From Variovorax dokdonensis (GTDB lineage Bacteria; Pseudomonadota; Gammaproteobacteria; Burkholderiales; Burkholderiaceae_C), in NCBI RefSeq assembly GCF_030316895.1, contig NZ_JASZYV010000001.1, positions 620,001 through 684,000 of the forward strand: a stretch of DNA of 64,000 nucleotides, written 5' to 3'. The notes under the pieces are model-generated. The model was not told where the DNA came from. It worked only from the letters and a program-made list of their open reading frames with translations, and did no database searches. Each line of letters opens with the position of its first letter. Within the stretch, counting starts at the first letter, position 1. The position numbers and the translations under genes were made by a program. This document shows positions 46,269 through 55,954 of this stretch, in pieces.

Positions 46269-47516
46269 TCAGACGACCTTCAGTTCACGCAGGGCGGCGA
46301 CTTCGTCGGCGCTGTAGCCCAGCTGGCCCAGCACTTCCTCGGTGTGCTCGCCCAGCAGAGGCGAGCGCGTCACCTCGGTCGGGCTGTCGCTCATCTTGAT
46401 CGGGTTGCCGACGGTGAGGTACTTGCCGCGCGTGGGATGGTCCACCTCGACCAGCGTGCCGCTGGCGCGCAGCGACTCGTCGGCGGCGATTTCCTTCATC
46501 GACAGGATGGGACCGCAAGGAATGTCGTACTGGTTCAGGATCTCCATGACCTCGAACTTGTCCTTGGTCATGGTCCATTGCTCGATGCGCTTGAAGATCG
46601 GCTTGAGGTGCAGCAAGCGGGCTTGCGGCGTGGCGTAGGCCTCGTCGTCGATCCAGCCTTCCTCACCGATCACCTTGCAGATGGCCGGCCAGACCGCGCC
46701 CTGGGTGATGAAGTAGATGTAGGCGTTGGGATCGGTCTCCCAGCCCTTGCATTTGAGGATGGAGCCGGGTTGGCCGCCGCCCGATGCGTTGCCTGCACGC
46801 GGCACCGCGTCGCCGAACTTGCCGTCCGGGTACTGCGGATATTCGTGCATGGTCCCGGTGCGCTCCAGGCGCTGCTGGTCGCGCAGCTTGACGCGGCACA
46901 GGTTGAGCACCGCATCCTGCATCGGCGCAAGCACCTTCTGTCCGCGGCCGCTGTGCGTGCGCTGGTAGAGCGCCGCCACGATGCCCAGCGCCAGGTGAAG
47001 GCCGGTGCCGCTGTCGCCGATCTGGGCGCCGGTGACCATGGGCGGGCCGTCTTCCATGCCGGTGGTGGAGGCGGCGCCGCCGGCGCACTGGGCCACGTTC
47101 TCATAGACCTTGCATTCGGCGTACTTGCCAGGACCGAAGCCCTTGACCGATGCGACGATCATCCGCGGATTGAGCTCGTGGATGTGTTCCCACGTGATGC
47201 CCATGCGATCGAGCGCGCCGGGTGCGAAGTTCTCTACCAGCACGTCGCAGGTCTTGATCAGGCGGTCCAGCACCTTCTTGCCCTCGGGCTTCTTGGTGTC
47301 CAGCGTGATCGACCGCTTGTTGTGGTTGAGCATGGTGAAGTACAGGCTGTCGGCGCCCGGGATGTCGCGCAGTTGCCCACGCGTCGCGTCCCCTTCGCCG
47401 GCTCGTTCCACCTTGATGACATCGGCACCGAACCAGGCCAGCAACTGCGTACAGGTCGGTCCGGACTGGACGTGCGTGAAATCGAGGATGCGAACACCCT
47501 CCAAAGCCTTGCTCAT
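46269..47516 (-). CDS. frc: CaiB/BaiF CoA-transferase, formyl-CoA:oxalate CoA-transferase-like (copy 1)
   Basis: 415 aa. Family III CoA-transferase closely related to formyl-CoA transferase: [27 protein letters not shown], catalytic Asp168 (GDSGTGLH, carries the acyl-enzyme) and the glycine loop region [17 protein letters not shown]. It would move CoA from formyl-CoA (or another acyl-CoA) to oxalate, giving oxalyl-CoA for Oxc. A second copy at 48133 is about two-thirds identical by eye. ATG overlaps the PAS gene stop by four bases. Confidence 0.92.
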   Translation of the reverse strand: MSKALEGVRILDFTHVQSGPTCTQLLAWFGADVIKVERAGEGDATRGQLRDIPGADSLYFTMLNHNKRSITLDTKKPEGKKVLDRLIKTCDVLVENFAPGALDRMGITWEHIHELNPRMIVASVKGFGPGKYAECKVYENVAQCAGGAASTTGMEDGPPMVTGAQIGDSGTGLHLALGIVAALYQRTHSGRGQKVLAPMQDAVLNLCRVKLRDQQRLERTGTMHEYPQYPDGKFGDAVPRAGNASGGGQPGSILKCKGWETDPNAYIYFITQGAVWPAICKVIGEEGWIDDEAYATPQARLLHLKPIFKRIEQWTMTKDKFEVMEILNQYDIPCGPILSMKEIAADESLRASGTLVEVDHPTRGKYLTVGNPIKMSDSPTEVTRSPLLGEHTEEVLGQLGYSADEVAALRELKVV

Positions 47517-47986
47517 CGAGCATCTCCTGTGGAATTGATGATCTTTTCGGCTTCCGCGACGCGCGCTCTGAGCTTGCGGTCTTCCTGGAAGCGTTCGGTC
47601 TCGTCGCGCACGACGGCGACGATGCCTGTGACCTTGCCGTCGTCGCTCGTCAGCAGCGACACGGTGAATGCGATGGACAGCGTGCGCCCGTCCTTGTGCA
47701 GCGCGGGCACCTTCAGCAATGTGGCGCCGTAGCGGGTGATGCCGGTCTCCATCGTCTTGACGTAGCCGTCCCAGTGGCGCTGACGCTGCCGCTCGGGAAT
47801 GATGAGGTCGAGCGACTTGCCCATGGCATCCGCGCTCGTGAATCCGAAGATGCGCTCGCAGGCACCGTTCCACAGGACGATGTCGCCGCGCGCATCGCAA
47901 ACGACGATCGCGTCTGCCGCGCCGCGCACCAGTTGTTCGAAATCGATGGCGGTGTTGTTCTTGTTTTCGCCGAGTTCTTCGCTCAT
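47513..47986 (-). CDS. Stand-alone PAS-domain protein in the oxalate operon
   Basis: 157 aa. One PAS domain (about 15-130): [26 protein letters not shown], the PAC-like end [13 protein letters not shown] and [13 protein letters not shown], then a short helix. There is no kinase, GGDEF or HTH output. Four-base overlap with frc and its own GGAG site. It might be a redox or ligand sensor that acts on the Crp/Fnr regulator or on an enzyme; either is speculation. Confidence 0.9.
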   Translation of the reverse strand: MSEELGENKNNTAIDFEQLVRGAADAIVVCDARGDIVLWNGACERIFGFTSADAMGKSLDLIIPERQRQRHWDGYVKTMETGITRYGATLLKVPALHKDGRTLSIAFTVSLLTSDDGKVTGIVAVVRDETERFQEDRKLRARVAEAEKIINSTGDAR

Positions 47987-48132
47987 GTCGGTCTCCGTGG
48001 GGCAAAAAAATGGCCGGTGCGCGAAGACATGCTCGTCCTCGTGACACCGGCCCCATTTCACCTCAATTCACATTCCGGGTTTACCCGCGCGCCGGCCCTG
48101 CCGGGCCGCCGGCGGACCCGGCGGAGCAAGGA

Positions 48133-49401
48133 TCAGACGATCTTGCTCTCGTGCATCTTGGCGATCTGTTCCTTGCTGTAGCCCAGTTCGGCCAGCACGT
48201 CGTCGGTGTGCTCGCCGAGCAGGGGCGATGCGGTCACTTCGGGCTTGAGGTCCGAGAACTTGATCGGGCTGCCGATCGTGTAGTAGCTGCCGCGCTCCTT
48301 GTGCGGCACTTCGACGATGGAGCCGCTCTTGCGCAGCGACTCGTCGTGCAGCAGTTCCTTCATCGACAGCACCGGCGCGCAAGGGATGTCGTACTTGCGG
48401 AAGATGTCCACGGCCTCGAACTTCGTCTTGTCCTTGATGAAGTCCTCGATGGTCGCGAAGATCTGCTCGATGTGCGGCTGGCGGGCCTTGGCGGTGGTGT
48501 AGTCCGGATCGGTCTTCCACTCGGGCTTGCCCAGTGCGTCGCAGATCGGATCCCACGCGTGGCCCTGCACGGTGAAGTAGATGTACGCGTTGGGATCGGT
48601 CTCCCAGCCCTTGCACTTCAGGATCCAGCCCGGCTGGCCGCCGCCGCCGGCGTTGCCGCCGCGCGGCACCACGCCGTCCTTGAAGGCTTCCATCTCGTGC
48701 GGGTACTGCGGGTACTCTTCCAGGTAGCCCACCTTGTCCAGGCGCTGCTGGTCGCGCATCTTCACGCGGCACAGGTTGAGCACGGCGTCCTGCATCGAGC
48801 AAGCCACCTTCTGGCCCTTGCCGGTCTTCTCGCGGCCGATGATGGCCGTCAGGATGCCGATGGCCAGGTGCATGCCGGTGTTGGAATCACCCAGCGCGGC
48901 GGCGGAGATGGTGGGCACCGAGTTCTCGCCCTTCCACCAGCCAGTGGTCGAGGCCGATCCGCCCGCGCATTGCGCCACGTTTTCGTAGACCTTCAGGTCT
49001 TCGTAGTGGTGGCCTTCCGAGAAGCCCTTGACCGAGGCGTGGATCAGCTTGGGGTTGAGTTCCTGGATGCGTGCCCACGAGAAGCCCATCCGGTCCAGCG
49101 CACCGGGGCCGAAGTTCTCGACCAGCACGTCGGACTCGCGCACCAGCTTCTCCAGCACTTCCTTGCCTTCCTTGGTCTTGGTGTCCAGGGTGATGGAGCG
49201 CTTGTTGCTGTTGAGCATGGTGAAGTACAGCGCGTCGACATTGGGGATGTCGCGAAGCTGGCTGCGGGTGACGTCGCCGGCGCCGGGGCGCTCGACCTTG
49301 ATCACGTCCGCACCGAACCAGGCCAGCAGCTGGGTGCAGGCCGGGCCGGCTTGCACGTGGGTGAAGTCGATGATCTTGATGCCTTCGAGAGGTTTGGTCA
49401 T
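48133..49401 (-). CDS. frc: Formyl-CoA:oxalate CoA-transferase (copy 2)
   Basis: 422 aa. Matches Oxalobacter/E. coli-type Frc in length and motifs: [20 protein letters not shown], catalytic Asp172 (GDSNTGMH), the mobile tetraglycine loop in [17 protein letters not shown] and [10 protein letters not shown]. It activates oxalate to oxalyl-CoA at the expense of formyl-CoA. 54 bases separate it from the upstream oxc stop (49456), which runs the same way, a classic oxc-frc pair. Confidence 0.96.
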   Translation of the reverse strand: MTKPLEGIKIIDFTHVQAGPACTQLLAWFGADVIKVERPGAGDVTRSQLRDIPNVDALYFTMLNSNKRSITLDTKTKEGKEVLEKLVRESDVLVENFGPGALDRMGFSWARIQELNPKLIHASVKGFSEGHHYEDLKVYENVAQCAGGSASTTGWWKGENSVPTISAAALGDSNTGMHLAIGILTAIIGREKTGKGQKVACSMQDAVLNLCRVKMRDQQRLDKVGYLEEYPQYPHEMEAFKDGVVPRGGNAGGGGQPGWILKCKGWETDPNAYIYFTVQGHAWDPICDALGKPEWKTDPDYTTAKARQPHIEQIFATIEDFIKDKTKFEAVDIFRKYDIPCAPVLSMKELLHDESLRKSGSIVEVPHKERGSYYTIGSPIKFSDLKPEVTASPLLGEHTDDVLAELGYSKEQIAKMHESKIV

Positions 49402-49455
49402 GTGCTTATCTCCTGTGTGCGTTCAGTGTCTTTGGATGGAAACGGTGGTGCCTTC

Positions 49456-51243
49456 TCAGGCGGCCTTCTTCTTGGCCATGGCGGGGTTCAGGCTGGTGAT
49501 GCGGCCGCTCTCGGTGCCGGCGGTCTCGTCGATCACGGCGTTGATGAGGGTGGGGCGGCCGGACGCGACGGCTTCGGCCAGGCCCTTCTGCAGTTCCTCC
49601 GCGGTGGTGGCATGCACGCCCACGCCGCCAAATGCTTCCATCATCTTGTCGTAGCGCGCGGCCTTGACGAACACCGTGGGTGCCACGTCGGCCGTGCCGC
49701 TGGGGTTGACGTCCGTGCCGCGATAGATGCCGTTGTTGTTGAACACGACGATGCACACCGGCAGGTTGTAGCGGCAGATGGTTTCCACTTCCATGCCGGA
49801 GAAGCCGAAAGCGCTGTCGCCTTCGACCGCGATCACCGGCTTGCCCGTGACCACCGCGGCTGCGACGGCGAAGCCCATGCCGATGCCCATGATCCCCCAG
49901 GTGCCGACGTCCAGGCGCTTGCGCGGCTCGTACATGTCGACGATCGAGCGGGCGAAGTCCAGCGTGTTCGCGCCTTCGTTGACGAACATCGCATCGGGAC
50001 GCGCCTTGATCTGATCGCGGATGACCGACAGCGCGCTGTGGAAGTTCATCGGCGAGGGACGCGCCGCCAACTGCTGCGCCATCTTCGCCAGGTTCTTTTC
50101 CTTGCGCTCTGCAATCGCGCCAGTCCATTCGGCCGGCGGCTTGGCCCAGTTGCTGCCCATGCCGGCCAGCAGCGCCGACACGCAAGAGCCGATGTCACCG
50201 ATGACCGGTGCGGCAATCGCCACGTTGCTGTCGACCTCGGTGGGCGCGATGTCGATCTGGATGAATTGCTTGGGGCCCTTCTCGGCACCCCAGGTCTTGC
50301 CCTTGCCATGCGAAAGCAGCCAGTTCAAGCGGGCGCCGACGAGCAGCACCACGTCGGCTTCCTGCAGCACGTAGGAGCGTGCCGCCGAGGCCGACTGTGC
50401 ATGCGTGTCGGGCAACAGGCCCTTGGCCATCGACATCGGCAGGTAGGGAATGCCCGAGGTTTCGACCAGCGCGCGGATGTCGGCATCCGCCTGGGCGTAT
50501 GCAGCACCCTTGCCCAGCAGGATGAGCGGGCGCTTGGCGCCCTTGAGCAATTCGAGTGCGCGCTGGATGGAGTCTTGCGCGGGAATCTGGCGCGGAGCGG
50601 GGTCCACCACCTTGATCAGCGATTGCTTGCCGGCCAGGGCGTCCATGGTCTGCGAGAACAGCTTGGCCGGCAGGTCGAGGTACACGCCGCCGGGGCGGCC
50701 CGAGACTGCCGCGCGGATCGCACGCGCGATGCCGACGCCGATGTCCTGCGCATGCAGCACGCGGAAGGCGGCCTTGCACAGCGGCTTGGCGATGGCCAGC
50801 TGGTCCATCTCTTCGTAGTCGCCTTGCTGCAGGTCGACGATCTCGCGCTCGGACGAGCCGGAGATGAGGATCATCGGGAAGCAGTTGGTGGTGGCGTTGG
50901 CCAGTGCCGTCAGGCCGTTCAGGAAGCCGGGCGCGGAGACCGTCAGGCAGATGCCTGGCTTTTGCGTCAGGAAACCTGCGGCAGCGGCCGCATTGCCGGC
51001 ATGCTGCTCATGACGGAAGGAGATCACGCGCATGCCCTGGGCCTGCGCCATGCGGGTCAGGTCGGTGATCGGAATGCCGGGCAGCGCGAAGATGGTGTCG
51101 ATGTCGTTGAGCTTGAGCGCATCGATGACGAGATGAAAACCGTCCGTGGTCTCGGCCTCGGGCGCATCGCCGGCGATGCTCTTGATGGCGCGAGCGATCG
51201 CGGGGTCGATCGTCGCGGGTTGCTGGTCGGTGACGGAAGACAT
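49456..51243 (-). CDS. oxc: Oxalyl-CoA decarboxylase
   Basis: 595 aa ThDP enzyme that decarboxylates oxalyl-CoA to formyl-CoA and CO2. ThDP-activating Glu79 (FRHEQHAG), ThDP/Mg motif [21 protein letters not shown] ending in NN, and [12 protein letters not shown], all as in Oxalobacter Oxc. The C-terminus has a basic KKK stretch near residue 590. First gene of the leftward oxalate operon, divergent from the Crp/Fnr regulator with 152 bases between them. Confidence 0.97.
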   Translation of the reverse strand: MSSVTDQQPATIDPAIARAIKSIAGDAPEAETTDGFHLVIDALKLNDIDTIFALPGIPITDLTRMAQAQGMRVISFRHEQHAGNAAAAAGFLTQKPGICLTVSAPGFLNGLTALANATTNCFPMILISGSSEREIVDLQQGDYEEMDQLAIAKPLCKAAFRVLHAQDIGVGIARAIRAAVSGRPGGVYLDLPAKLFSQTMDALAGKQSLIKVVDPAPRQIPAQDSIQRALELLKGAKRPLILLGKGAAYAQADADIRALVETSGIPYLPMSMAKGLLPDTHAQSASAARSYVLQEADVVLLVGARLNWLLSHGKGKTWGAEKGPKQFIQIDIAPTEVDSNVAIAAPVIGDIGSCVSALLAGMGSNWAKPPAEWTGAIAERKEKNLAKMAQQLAARPSPMNFHSALSVIRDQIKARPDAMFVNEGANTLDFARSIVDMYEPRKRLDVGTWGIMGIGMGFAVAAAVVTGKPVIAVEGDSAFGFSGMEVETICRYNLPVCIVVFNNNGIYRGTDVNPSGTADVAPTVFVKAARYDKMMEAFGGVGVHATTAEELQKGLAEAVASGRPTLINAVIDETAGTESGRITSLNPAMAKKKAA

Positions 51244-51317
51244 GTCTCTCCTTCTTGCGTATATAGAGGTGGGCTACGCCCGAGCCACGACTATCATTCG
51301 CGGGGTGCTTACGAGGC

Positions 51318-51333
51318 GTTGACCTCGGTCAAC
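51318..51333. promoter_or_regulatory. FNR-type palindrome between oxc and the Crp/Fnr gene
   Basis: GTTGACCTCGGTCAAC: perfect 7-base arms around TC. It is 62 bases before the regulator ATG and 75 bases before the oxc ATG, able to serve both promoters. It has the TTGA-N6-TCAA geometry of FNR/DNR sites. Confidence 0.8.
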
Positions 51334-51395
51334 TTTCGCGAAAACGATGAGCGCAGCACCCTCGGACAGCTTGCCCAAAGGCCCTTAGAAAAGAC

Positions 51396-52004
51396 ATGAC
51401 GTTGCTGGAAAACCACCCGGAGAAAAACATCATTCGCCTCCAGCTCCGGGAGAATGTGGTCCTCAAGGATCTGAGCGATTCCGAACGCGCCGAGCTCGAA
51501 GCCCACCTGACGGTGGTCGACGGCAACAAGGGCGATTTCCTGCTGCTGCAGGGCGTTCGCGACATGACGCAGTACTTCATCCTCGAAGGCATCCTCAAGC
51601 GGGTCGTGAGCAACCCGGAGGGCAAGGAGATGATCCTGCGCTTTGCCGACGAGAACGACATGGAAACGAGCTACGCCGCGCTGCGCCTGGGCACGCCCAC
51701 GCCATACGGCATCGTGTGCGTCACCAAGGCGCGCGTGCTCACGCTGCCGCTGAAGGAATGGATCGCCTTTCTCAACCGGCATCCCGACGCCAAGGAACAC
51801 TTCGAATACGCGGTGATGAAAGGCATGAGCGAAATCATGGCCCACACCATCACGCTGCACCTGCTGGATGCGCCGGGGCGCGTTCACCGCTTCATGCGCA
51901 AGCACCCGGACCTGGCCGACCGCATCCCGCGCAAGGAACTGGCGTCCTACCTCAACCTTTCGGCCGAGACGCTCAGCCGGCTGCGGGCCAAGGGCAAGAT
52001 CTGA
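51396..52004 (+). CDS. Crp/Fnr-family regulator divergent from the oxalate operon
   Basis: 202 aa. The cyclic-nucleotide-binding-like beta-roll (about 20-125), dimer helix (about 130-150) and a C-terminal HTH with recognition helix SAETLSRLRAKG. The E-x-x-S-R order in that helix equals that of FNR, which reads TTGA half-sites. Only one Cys is present (GIVCVTK), so it cannot hold the Fe-S cluster of oxygen-sensing FNR; the cAMP-contact residues of CRP are also not evident, so the signal is unknown. Likely regulator of oxc/frc and itself. Confidence 0.92.
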   Translation: MTLLENHPEKNIIRLQLRENVVLKDLSDSERAELEAHLTVVDGNKGDFLLLQGVRDMTQYFILEGILKRVVSNPEGKEMILRFADENDMETSYAALRLGTPTPYGIVCVTKARVLTLPLKEWIAFLNRHPDAKEHFEYAVMKGMSEIMAHTITLHLLDAPGRVHRFMRKHPDLADRIPRKELASYLNLSAETLSRLRAKGKI

Positions 52005-52022
52005 GGCCCGGGCCCTTCGGTT

Positions 52023-53582
52023 TCACTCGTCGTCGTCGCGGTCCCAGCCGCCACGCTTGAGCTTGACCTCGAAGAGCGAGGTGGTGTCTGACACCTCGTT
52101 GGAGGTCGCAACGAAGTAGCGGCCTCGCTGCTTGAAGGCAGTCAGGCCTTCGACCGACAGGTCGCCCTCGCTCACGATCATGTCGAGGTATTGCACGTCG
52201 CTCGGGTCGGTGATGTCGAACACCGCCACCGCCGACTTCAACGTGCGCTCCAACCCTACGAAGCACAAAAGGCGTCCCTTGATGCGCAGCAACGCGAGTC
52301 CCTCGGGCTCTACGCCCTTGTTGTCGCTGCGGCCATCGTCATAGATTCCCAGGCGGATAGCTTCTGCGTCGAGCGTACTGCCGCTGTCATAGACCAGCGT
52401 CCCGTCGGCACGGCGGATCGAGATGGAACGCGCGCCGAAAGCCACCAACGCTGCGCCGCGCGCCGAATCCACGTTAGAGAAAGTCAGGCGGCCGAGTTCG
52501 CTGCCGTCGGGCACGTATTCGATGCTCGCGTTGCCGGCTGAGCCGCGGCGCTCGTCTTCGGCATCAGCGTCACCGTTGTCGCGCGCGTCGCCTTCGTTGG
52601 CCATCACCAGGTAGGTGTCGCCTCGATATTCGTGGGCAGCGATGGCATCGGGCTGATACAAGCCCTTGACCGGAACGCTGCGAAGTTGGATGGAGCCATC
52701 CTGGTCGCCGGGATCGATTTCGTTGCCGGGCAGCGAGAAATCCTTCAGGCCTAGGCTGTAGATCTTCTCGAAGCGCTGACTCCGAAGATTGAGCACCGCT
52801 ACGCCGTTGGCCTCCTGAAGGCCCACGAACGCGTAGCGGCCGTGCTTGTCGACGGCGATGTATTCCGGCTCAGGCCCGTAGGGGCTGTAGCTTGAAGGCT
52901 GCGTAGGCAGCGTGCCGATGGCAGGAAAAAGACGCAGCAGCGGGTAGCCCGGGATCGAAGGGTCGATCGGGAGCGTACGCACGTCGCGCCGACGCACATC
53001 GATGATGCTCACGCTTCCTACCGGATCATCCGGCGAAACGCCGGCGGCCGTGGGGCGCGGATTGGGCGTGGCCTCATTGGCCACCAGGACCTGCCTTCCG
53101 TCGGGCGTGAAGGTAAGCATGTCCGGAAGTGCGCCAACGGTCACCGGCGCGCCGAGCTGGCGGCGGCTTCGGGTGTCGTAGAAGACGACAACACCGGCCT
53201 GGGTGCGGTCCAGGGCGTTCTCAATGGCGAAGGCCGCCAGCCCGTCATGGATGGCCACGCTGTTGACCAGCCCGAACTGACTCACGTCGATGTGCGCAAC
53301 GCGCTGGCCGTTGTCGCGATCGATCACGTCCACACCGAGGACGCCAGCCACCCAAAGGGTGTCGGTGCGTTCGTCGAAGGTCACGATCTCCGACTTTTGT
53401 CCTGGCACGCCCGGCTGATGTGCGAATTGCCAGAGGCGCTGCATCTGGACCTCTACCTTCGGTTCGCGGCCGTGGCCGTGGCCGTGGCGGGCCGAAGCCG
53501 GCGCCTGCATCAGCGTGAAGCCAGCAAGGGCAATGGTGGCGGCGCGCACAACGGCGCGAAGCGACGAACCGGGTGGGAGCAT
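52023..53582 (-). CDS. Secreted beta-propeller-like protein (choice-of-anchor I type)
   Basis: 519 aa. A signal peptide (AATIALAGFTLMQAPASA) is followed by a short His/Gly/Arg stretch (RHGHGHGRE). The mature chain repeats beta-propeller blades: VTFDERTDTLWVAGVLGVDV, DMLTFTPDGRQVLVANEATPNPRP, YIAVDKHGRYAFVGLQEANG and YLVMANEGDARD. This combination is found in choice-of-anchor-I and alkaline-phosphatase-associated secreted proteins. No anchor is seen; the C-terminus is acidic (WDRDDDE). Function unknown. Convergent with the Crp/Fnr gene. Confidence 0.82.
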   Translation of the reverse strand: MLPPGSSLRAVVRAATIALAGFTLMQAPASARHGHGHGREPKVEVQMQRLWQFAHQPGVPGQKSEIVTFDERTDTLWVAGVLGVDVIDRDNGQRVAHIDVSQFGLVNSVAIHDGLAAFAIENALDRTQAGVVVFYDTRSRRQLGAPVTVGALPDMLTFTPDGRQVLVANEATPNPRPTAAGVSPDDPVGSVSIIDVRRRDVRTLPIDPSIPGYPLLRLFPAIGTLPTQPSSYSPYGPEPEYIAVDKHGRYAFVGLQEANGVAVLNLRSQRFEKIYSLGLKDFSLPGNEIDPGDQDGSIQLRSVPVKGLYQPDAIAAHEYRGDTYLVMANEGDARDNGDADAEDERRGSAGNASIEYVPDGSELGRLTFSNVDSARGAALVAFGARSISIRRADGTLVYDSGSTLDAEAIRLGIYDDGRSDNKGVEPEGLALLRIKGRLLCFVGLERTLKSAVAVFDITDPSDVQYLDMIVSEGDLSVEGLTAFKQRGRYFVATSNEVSDTTSLFEVKLKRGGWDRDDDE

Positions 53583-53698
53583 GGGCGGCACCTTTTGAAA
53601 GGGGATTGGAAGCAAGTTGGAAGGGCGGTCAAGGCTCACCTGCCAACGTGACGGTTTCGTGACAGCCCGATGCAAACCGTGGTCAGTGCGGCGCCATG

Positions 53699-53726
53699 AA
53701 AAAAGGCGCCCGAGGGCGCCTTTGTC
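53699..53726 (-). terminator. Terminator after the second tctA
   Basis: Six-base-pair stem GGCGCC (53705-53710) with GGCGCC (53715-53720) and loop CGAG; six A on the left become six T when read on the minus strand, as needed for the leftward tctA transcript 17 bases away. Confidence 0.85.
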
Positions 53727-53743
53727 GATAGAGCAGCAGTGGT

Positions 53744-55273
53744 TCAATCCACCGGCCGTTCCTTGTGGAACTCGTCGATCTTCGGCTGCCTTACAAAGGC
53801 CATCGCCTTGCCGATCAGCGGCCACAGGAGCATCAGCAGAGCCAGGGCGGTGATGGAACCCACCAGCGGGTTGGAGAACATCACCATCACGTCGCCTTGC
53901 GAGACCAGCATGGCCTGCCTGAACGAGTCCTCGGCCTTGTCGCCGAGCACCAGCGCCAGGACCAGCGGGGCAAGCGGGAAGTCGAGCTTCTTGAACACGT
54001 AGCCGATGATGCCGAACCCGAGCATGAACCAGATGTCGAGCATCGCGTTGTGCACCGTGTAGGCGCCGATCGCGCAGATCACGATGATCACCGGAGCGAT
54101 GATCGAGAACGGAATGCGCAGGATCGAGGCGAACAGCGGCACCGTGCTGAGCACGACCAGCAGCCCGACCACGTTGCCCAGGTACATGCTGGCGATGAGC
54201 CCCCAGACGAAGTCCTTCTGTTCCACGAAGAGCAGCGGACCGGGCTGCAAGCCCCAGATCAGCAGCCCGCCCAGCAGCACGGCGGCGGTCGGCGAACCCG
54301 GGATGCCCAGGGCCAGCATCGGCAGCAGGGCGCTGGTGCCGGCCGCGTGTGCCGCCGTCTCCGGAGCCACCACGCCTTCCATCTCGCCTTGGCCGAACTT
54401 GCTGCCGCGCTTGGACATCTTCTTGGCCAGGCCGTAGCTCATGAAGGATGCCGGCGTCGCACCGCCGGGGGTGATGCCCATCCACATGCCGATGATCGAG
54501 CTGCGCACCGAGGTGACCCAGTACTGCGGCAGTTGCTTCCAGGTCTGGAAAACCACCTTCGGATCGATTTTGGCGCTCTTGCCGGAGAAGCTCAGGCCTT
54601 CTTCCATCGACAGCAGGATCTCGCCGATGCCGAACAGGCCGATCACCGCGATCAGGAAGTCGAAGCCGCGCATCAGCTCGGGCTGGCCGAAGGTCAGGCG
54701 CAATTGGCCGGTCACCGTGTCCATGCCGACCGTCGCCAAGGCAAAGCCCAGCGCCATCGCAGCGAGGATCTTGAACGGCGAGCCCTTGCCCATGCCCACG
54801 AAGCTGCAGAAAGTCAGCAGGTAGACCGCGAAGAACTCAGGCGATCCGAACTTGAGCGCGAACTTGGCCACCAGCGGTGCCATGAAGGTGATCATGATCA
54901 CCGCGACCAGCGCGCCGATGAACGAGGAGGTGAAGGCTGTCGTCAGCGCCTCGCCCGCACGGCCCTTCTGCGCCATGGGATAGCCGTCGAAGGTGGTGGC
55001 CACCGACCAGGGCTCACCGGGAATGTTGAACAGCACCGACGTGATGGCGCCGCCGAACAGCGCCCCCCAGTAGATGCACGACAGCATGATGATCGCCGAG
55101 GTGGGCGACATCGTGAACGTCAGGGGCAGCAGGATGGCGACGCCGTTGGCGCCACCCAGGCCGGGCAGAACGCCGATGAGCACGCCCAGCGTGATCCCCA
55201 CCAGCATCAGCCCGAAGTTCGCGGGCGACATGATGACGGAGAACCCGTGCATCAACGCATTGATTTCTTCCAT
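53744..55273 (-). CDS. Tripartite tricarboxylate transporter large membrane subunit TctA (second system)
   Basis: 509 aa, about 12 helices. Signature loops VLPGLGGANGVAILLPL (near residue 35) and ITPGGATPASFMSYGLAKK (about 270-288), and LGIPGSPTAAVLLGG later. Only moderately similar to the TctA at 28309, so a different substrate is likely. It lies in a leftward tctC-tctB-tctA operon adjacent to the oxalate genes, and its operon carries an FNR-type site like that of the oxc/regulator promoter. Oxalate or formate-related carboxylate import is an inference. Confidence 0.95.
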   Translation of the reverse strand: MEEINALMHGFSVIMSPANFGLMLVGITLGVLIGVLPGLGGANGVAILLPLTFTMSPTSAIIMLSCIYWGALFGGAITSVLFNIPGEPWSVATTFDGYPMAQKGRAGEALTTAFTSSFIGALVAVIMITFMAPLVAKFALKFGSPEFFAVYLLTFCSFVGMGKGSPFKILAAMALGFALATVGMDTVTGQLRLTFGQPELMRGFDFLIAVIGLFGIGEILLSMEEGLSFSGKSAKIDPKVVFQTWKQLPQYWVTSVRSSIIGMWMGITPGGATPASFMSYGLAKKMSKRGSKFGQGEMEGVVAPETAAHAAGTSALLPMLALGIPGSPTAAVLLGGLLIWGLQPGPLLFVEQKDFVWGLIASMYLGNVVGLLVVLSTVPLFASILRIPFSIIAPVIIVICAIGAYTVHNAMLDIWFMLGFGIIGYVFKKLDFPLAPLVLALVLGDKAEDSFRQAMLVSQGDVMVMFSNPLVGSITALALLMLLWPLIGKAMAFVRQPKIDEFHKERPVD

Positions 55274-55294
55274 TTGAGTTGGCTCCGCTTCGGT

Positions 55295-55816
55295 TCAATA
55301 GCCCAGGAAGGCAAGCGGATCGAGCATGCCCTTGTACAGGGGCACCTTGAACCACACCTCGAACATGCAAAAGAAGATCGTGTTGACGATCACGCCCACG
55401 AGAACGCCTTTGATCCAGGAGAACTTGCCAAGCACGATCATGAACAGGGCGATGTAGACGGCAGAGGCGATGTACAGGCCGAAGATGGAGACGCCCAGCA
55501 CATACACCGCCGCGGGCACCAGTACCGACAGCACGCGGCGTAGCTGTTCGCCATCGACGAACACCTCGGTATTGCGCTTCTTCGACAGCACGGCCTGGTA
55601 GAAGATGCCCAAGGCGGAGATCGTGATGATCAGCCCGATGTAGAAGGGAAAGTAGCCTGCGCCCGGGCCGTCACTGGTCCAGCCCGCGCCCAGCCGGCGG
55701 CTCTCCGTCATGACGACGATGCCCAGTATCAGCAGCATCGCGGCCACGACGGCCTCCACCACCCAGGTCGCCACGCCCTTGCGTTCGACCTCTTGCGAAA
55801 TTTGCTCTTGCTCCAT
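55295..55816 (-). CDS. Tripartite tricarboxylate transporter small membrane subunit TctB (second system)
   Basis: 173 aa from ATG 55816 (two in-frame ATGs a few codons upstream are alternatives). Four helices with the conserved loop SDGPGAGYFPFYIGLI after the first. The C-terminal helices (VLVPAAVYVLGVSIFGLYIAS and later) are typical. Partner of the TctA that starts 21 bases downstream. Confidence 0.93.
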   Translation of the reverse strand: MEQEQISQEVERKGVATWVVEAVVAAMLLILGIVVMTESRRLGAGWTSDGPGAGYFPFYIGLIITISALGIFYQAVLSKKRNTEVFVDGEQLRRVLSVLVPAAVYVLGVSIFGLYIASAVYIALFMIVLGKFSWIKGVLVGVIVNTIFFCMFEVWFKVPLYKGMLDPLAFLGY

Positions 55817-55861
55817 GGAGCCCATCCTGTTCATCGTGAATGCAAGCCCTTGCGGGCACGT

Positions 55862-55890
55862 CACACCCCGCGCCCTCGCGCAGGGGTGTG
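55862..55890 (-). other. Hairpin between tctC and tctB
   Basis: CACACCCC (55862-55869) can pair with GGGGTGTG (55883-55890), and the GC-rich loop adds further pairs (GCG/CGC). There is no T-tract. Like the hairpin at 29841 in the other tct operon, it may protect the binding-protein mRNA or reduce read-through into the membrane subunits. Confidence 0.6.
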
Positions 55891-55954
55891 GCCGGCGGCC
55901 TGGCCTCGGAAAACCGTCGCTGGCGCGACGCGGCCGCCCGGAGTCGTCGCCTGC

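Noticed and set aside
48060..48130. GC-rich dyads between the PAS gene and frc copy 2 as a terminator
   Set aside because: Several overlapping GC stems are possible but no T-tract follows on the minus strand; likely just high-GC spacer or an mRNA-stability element.
48010..51399. A very long open frame on the plus strand antisense to oxc and frc, over 1100 codons
   Set aside because: It is the mirror effect of third-position GC in the real genes on the other strand; the product is low-complexity (His/Arg/Ala/Asp-rich) with no domain, while the minus strand carries complete enzymes.
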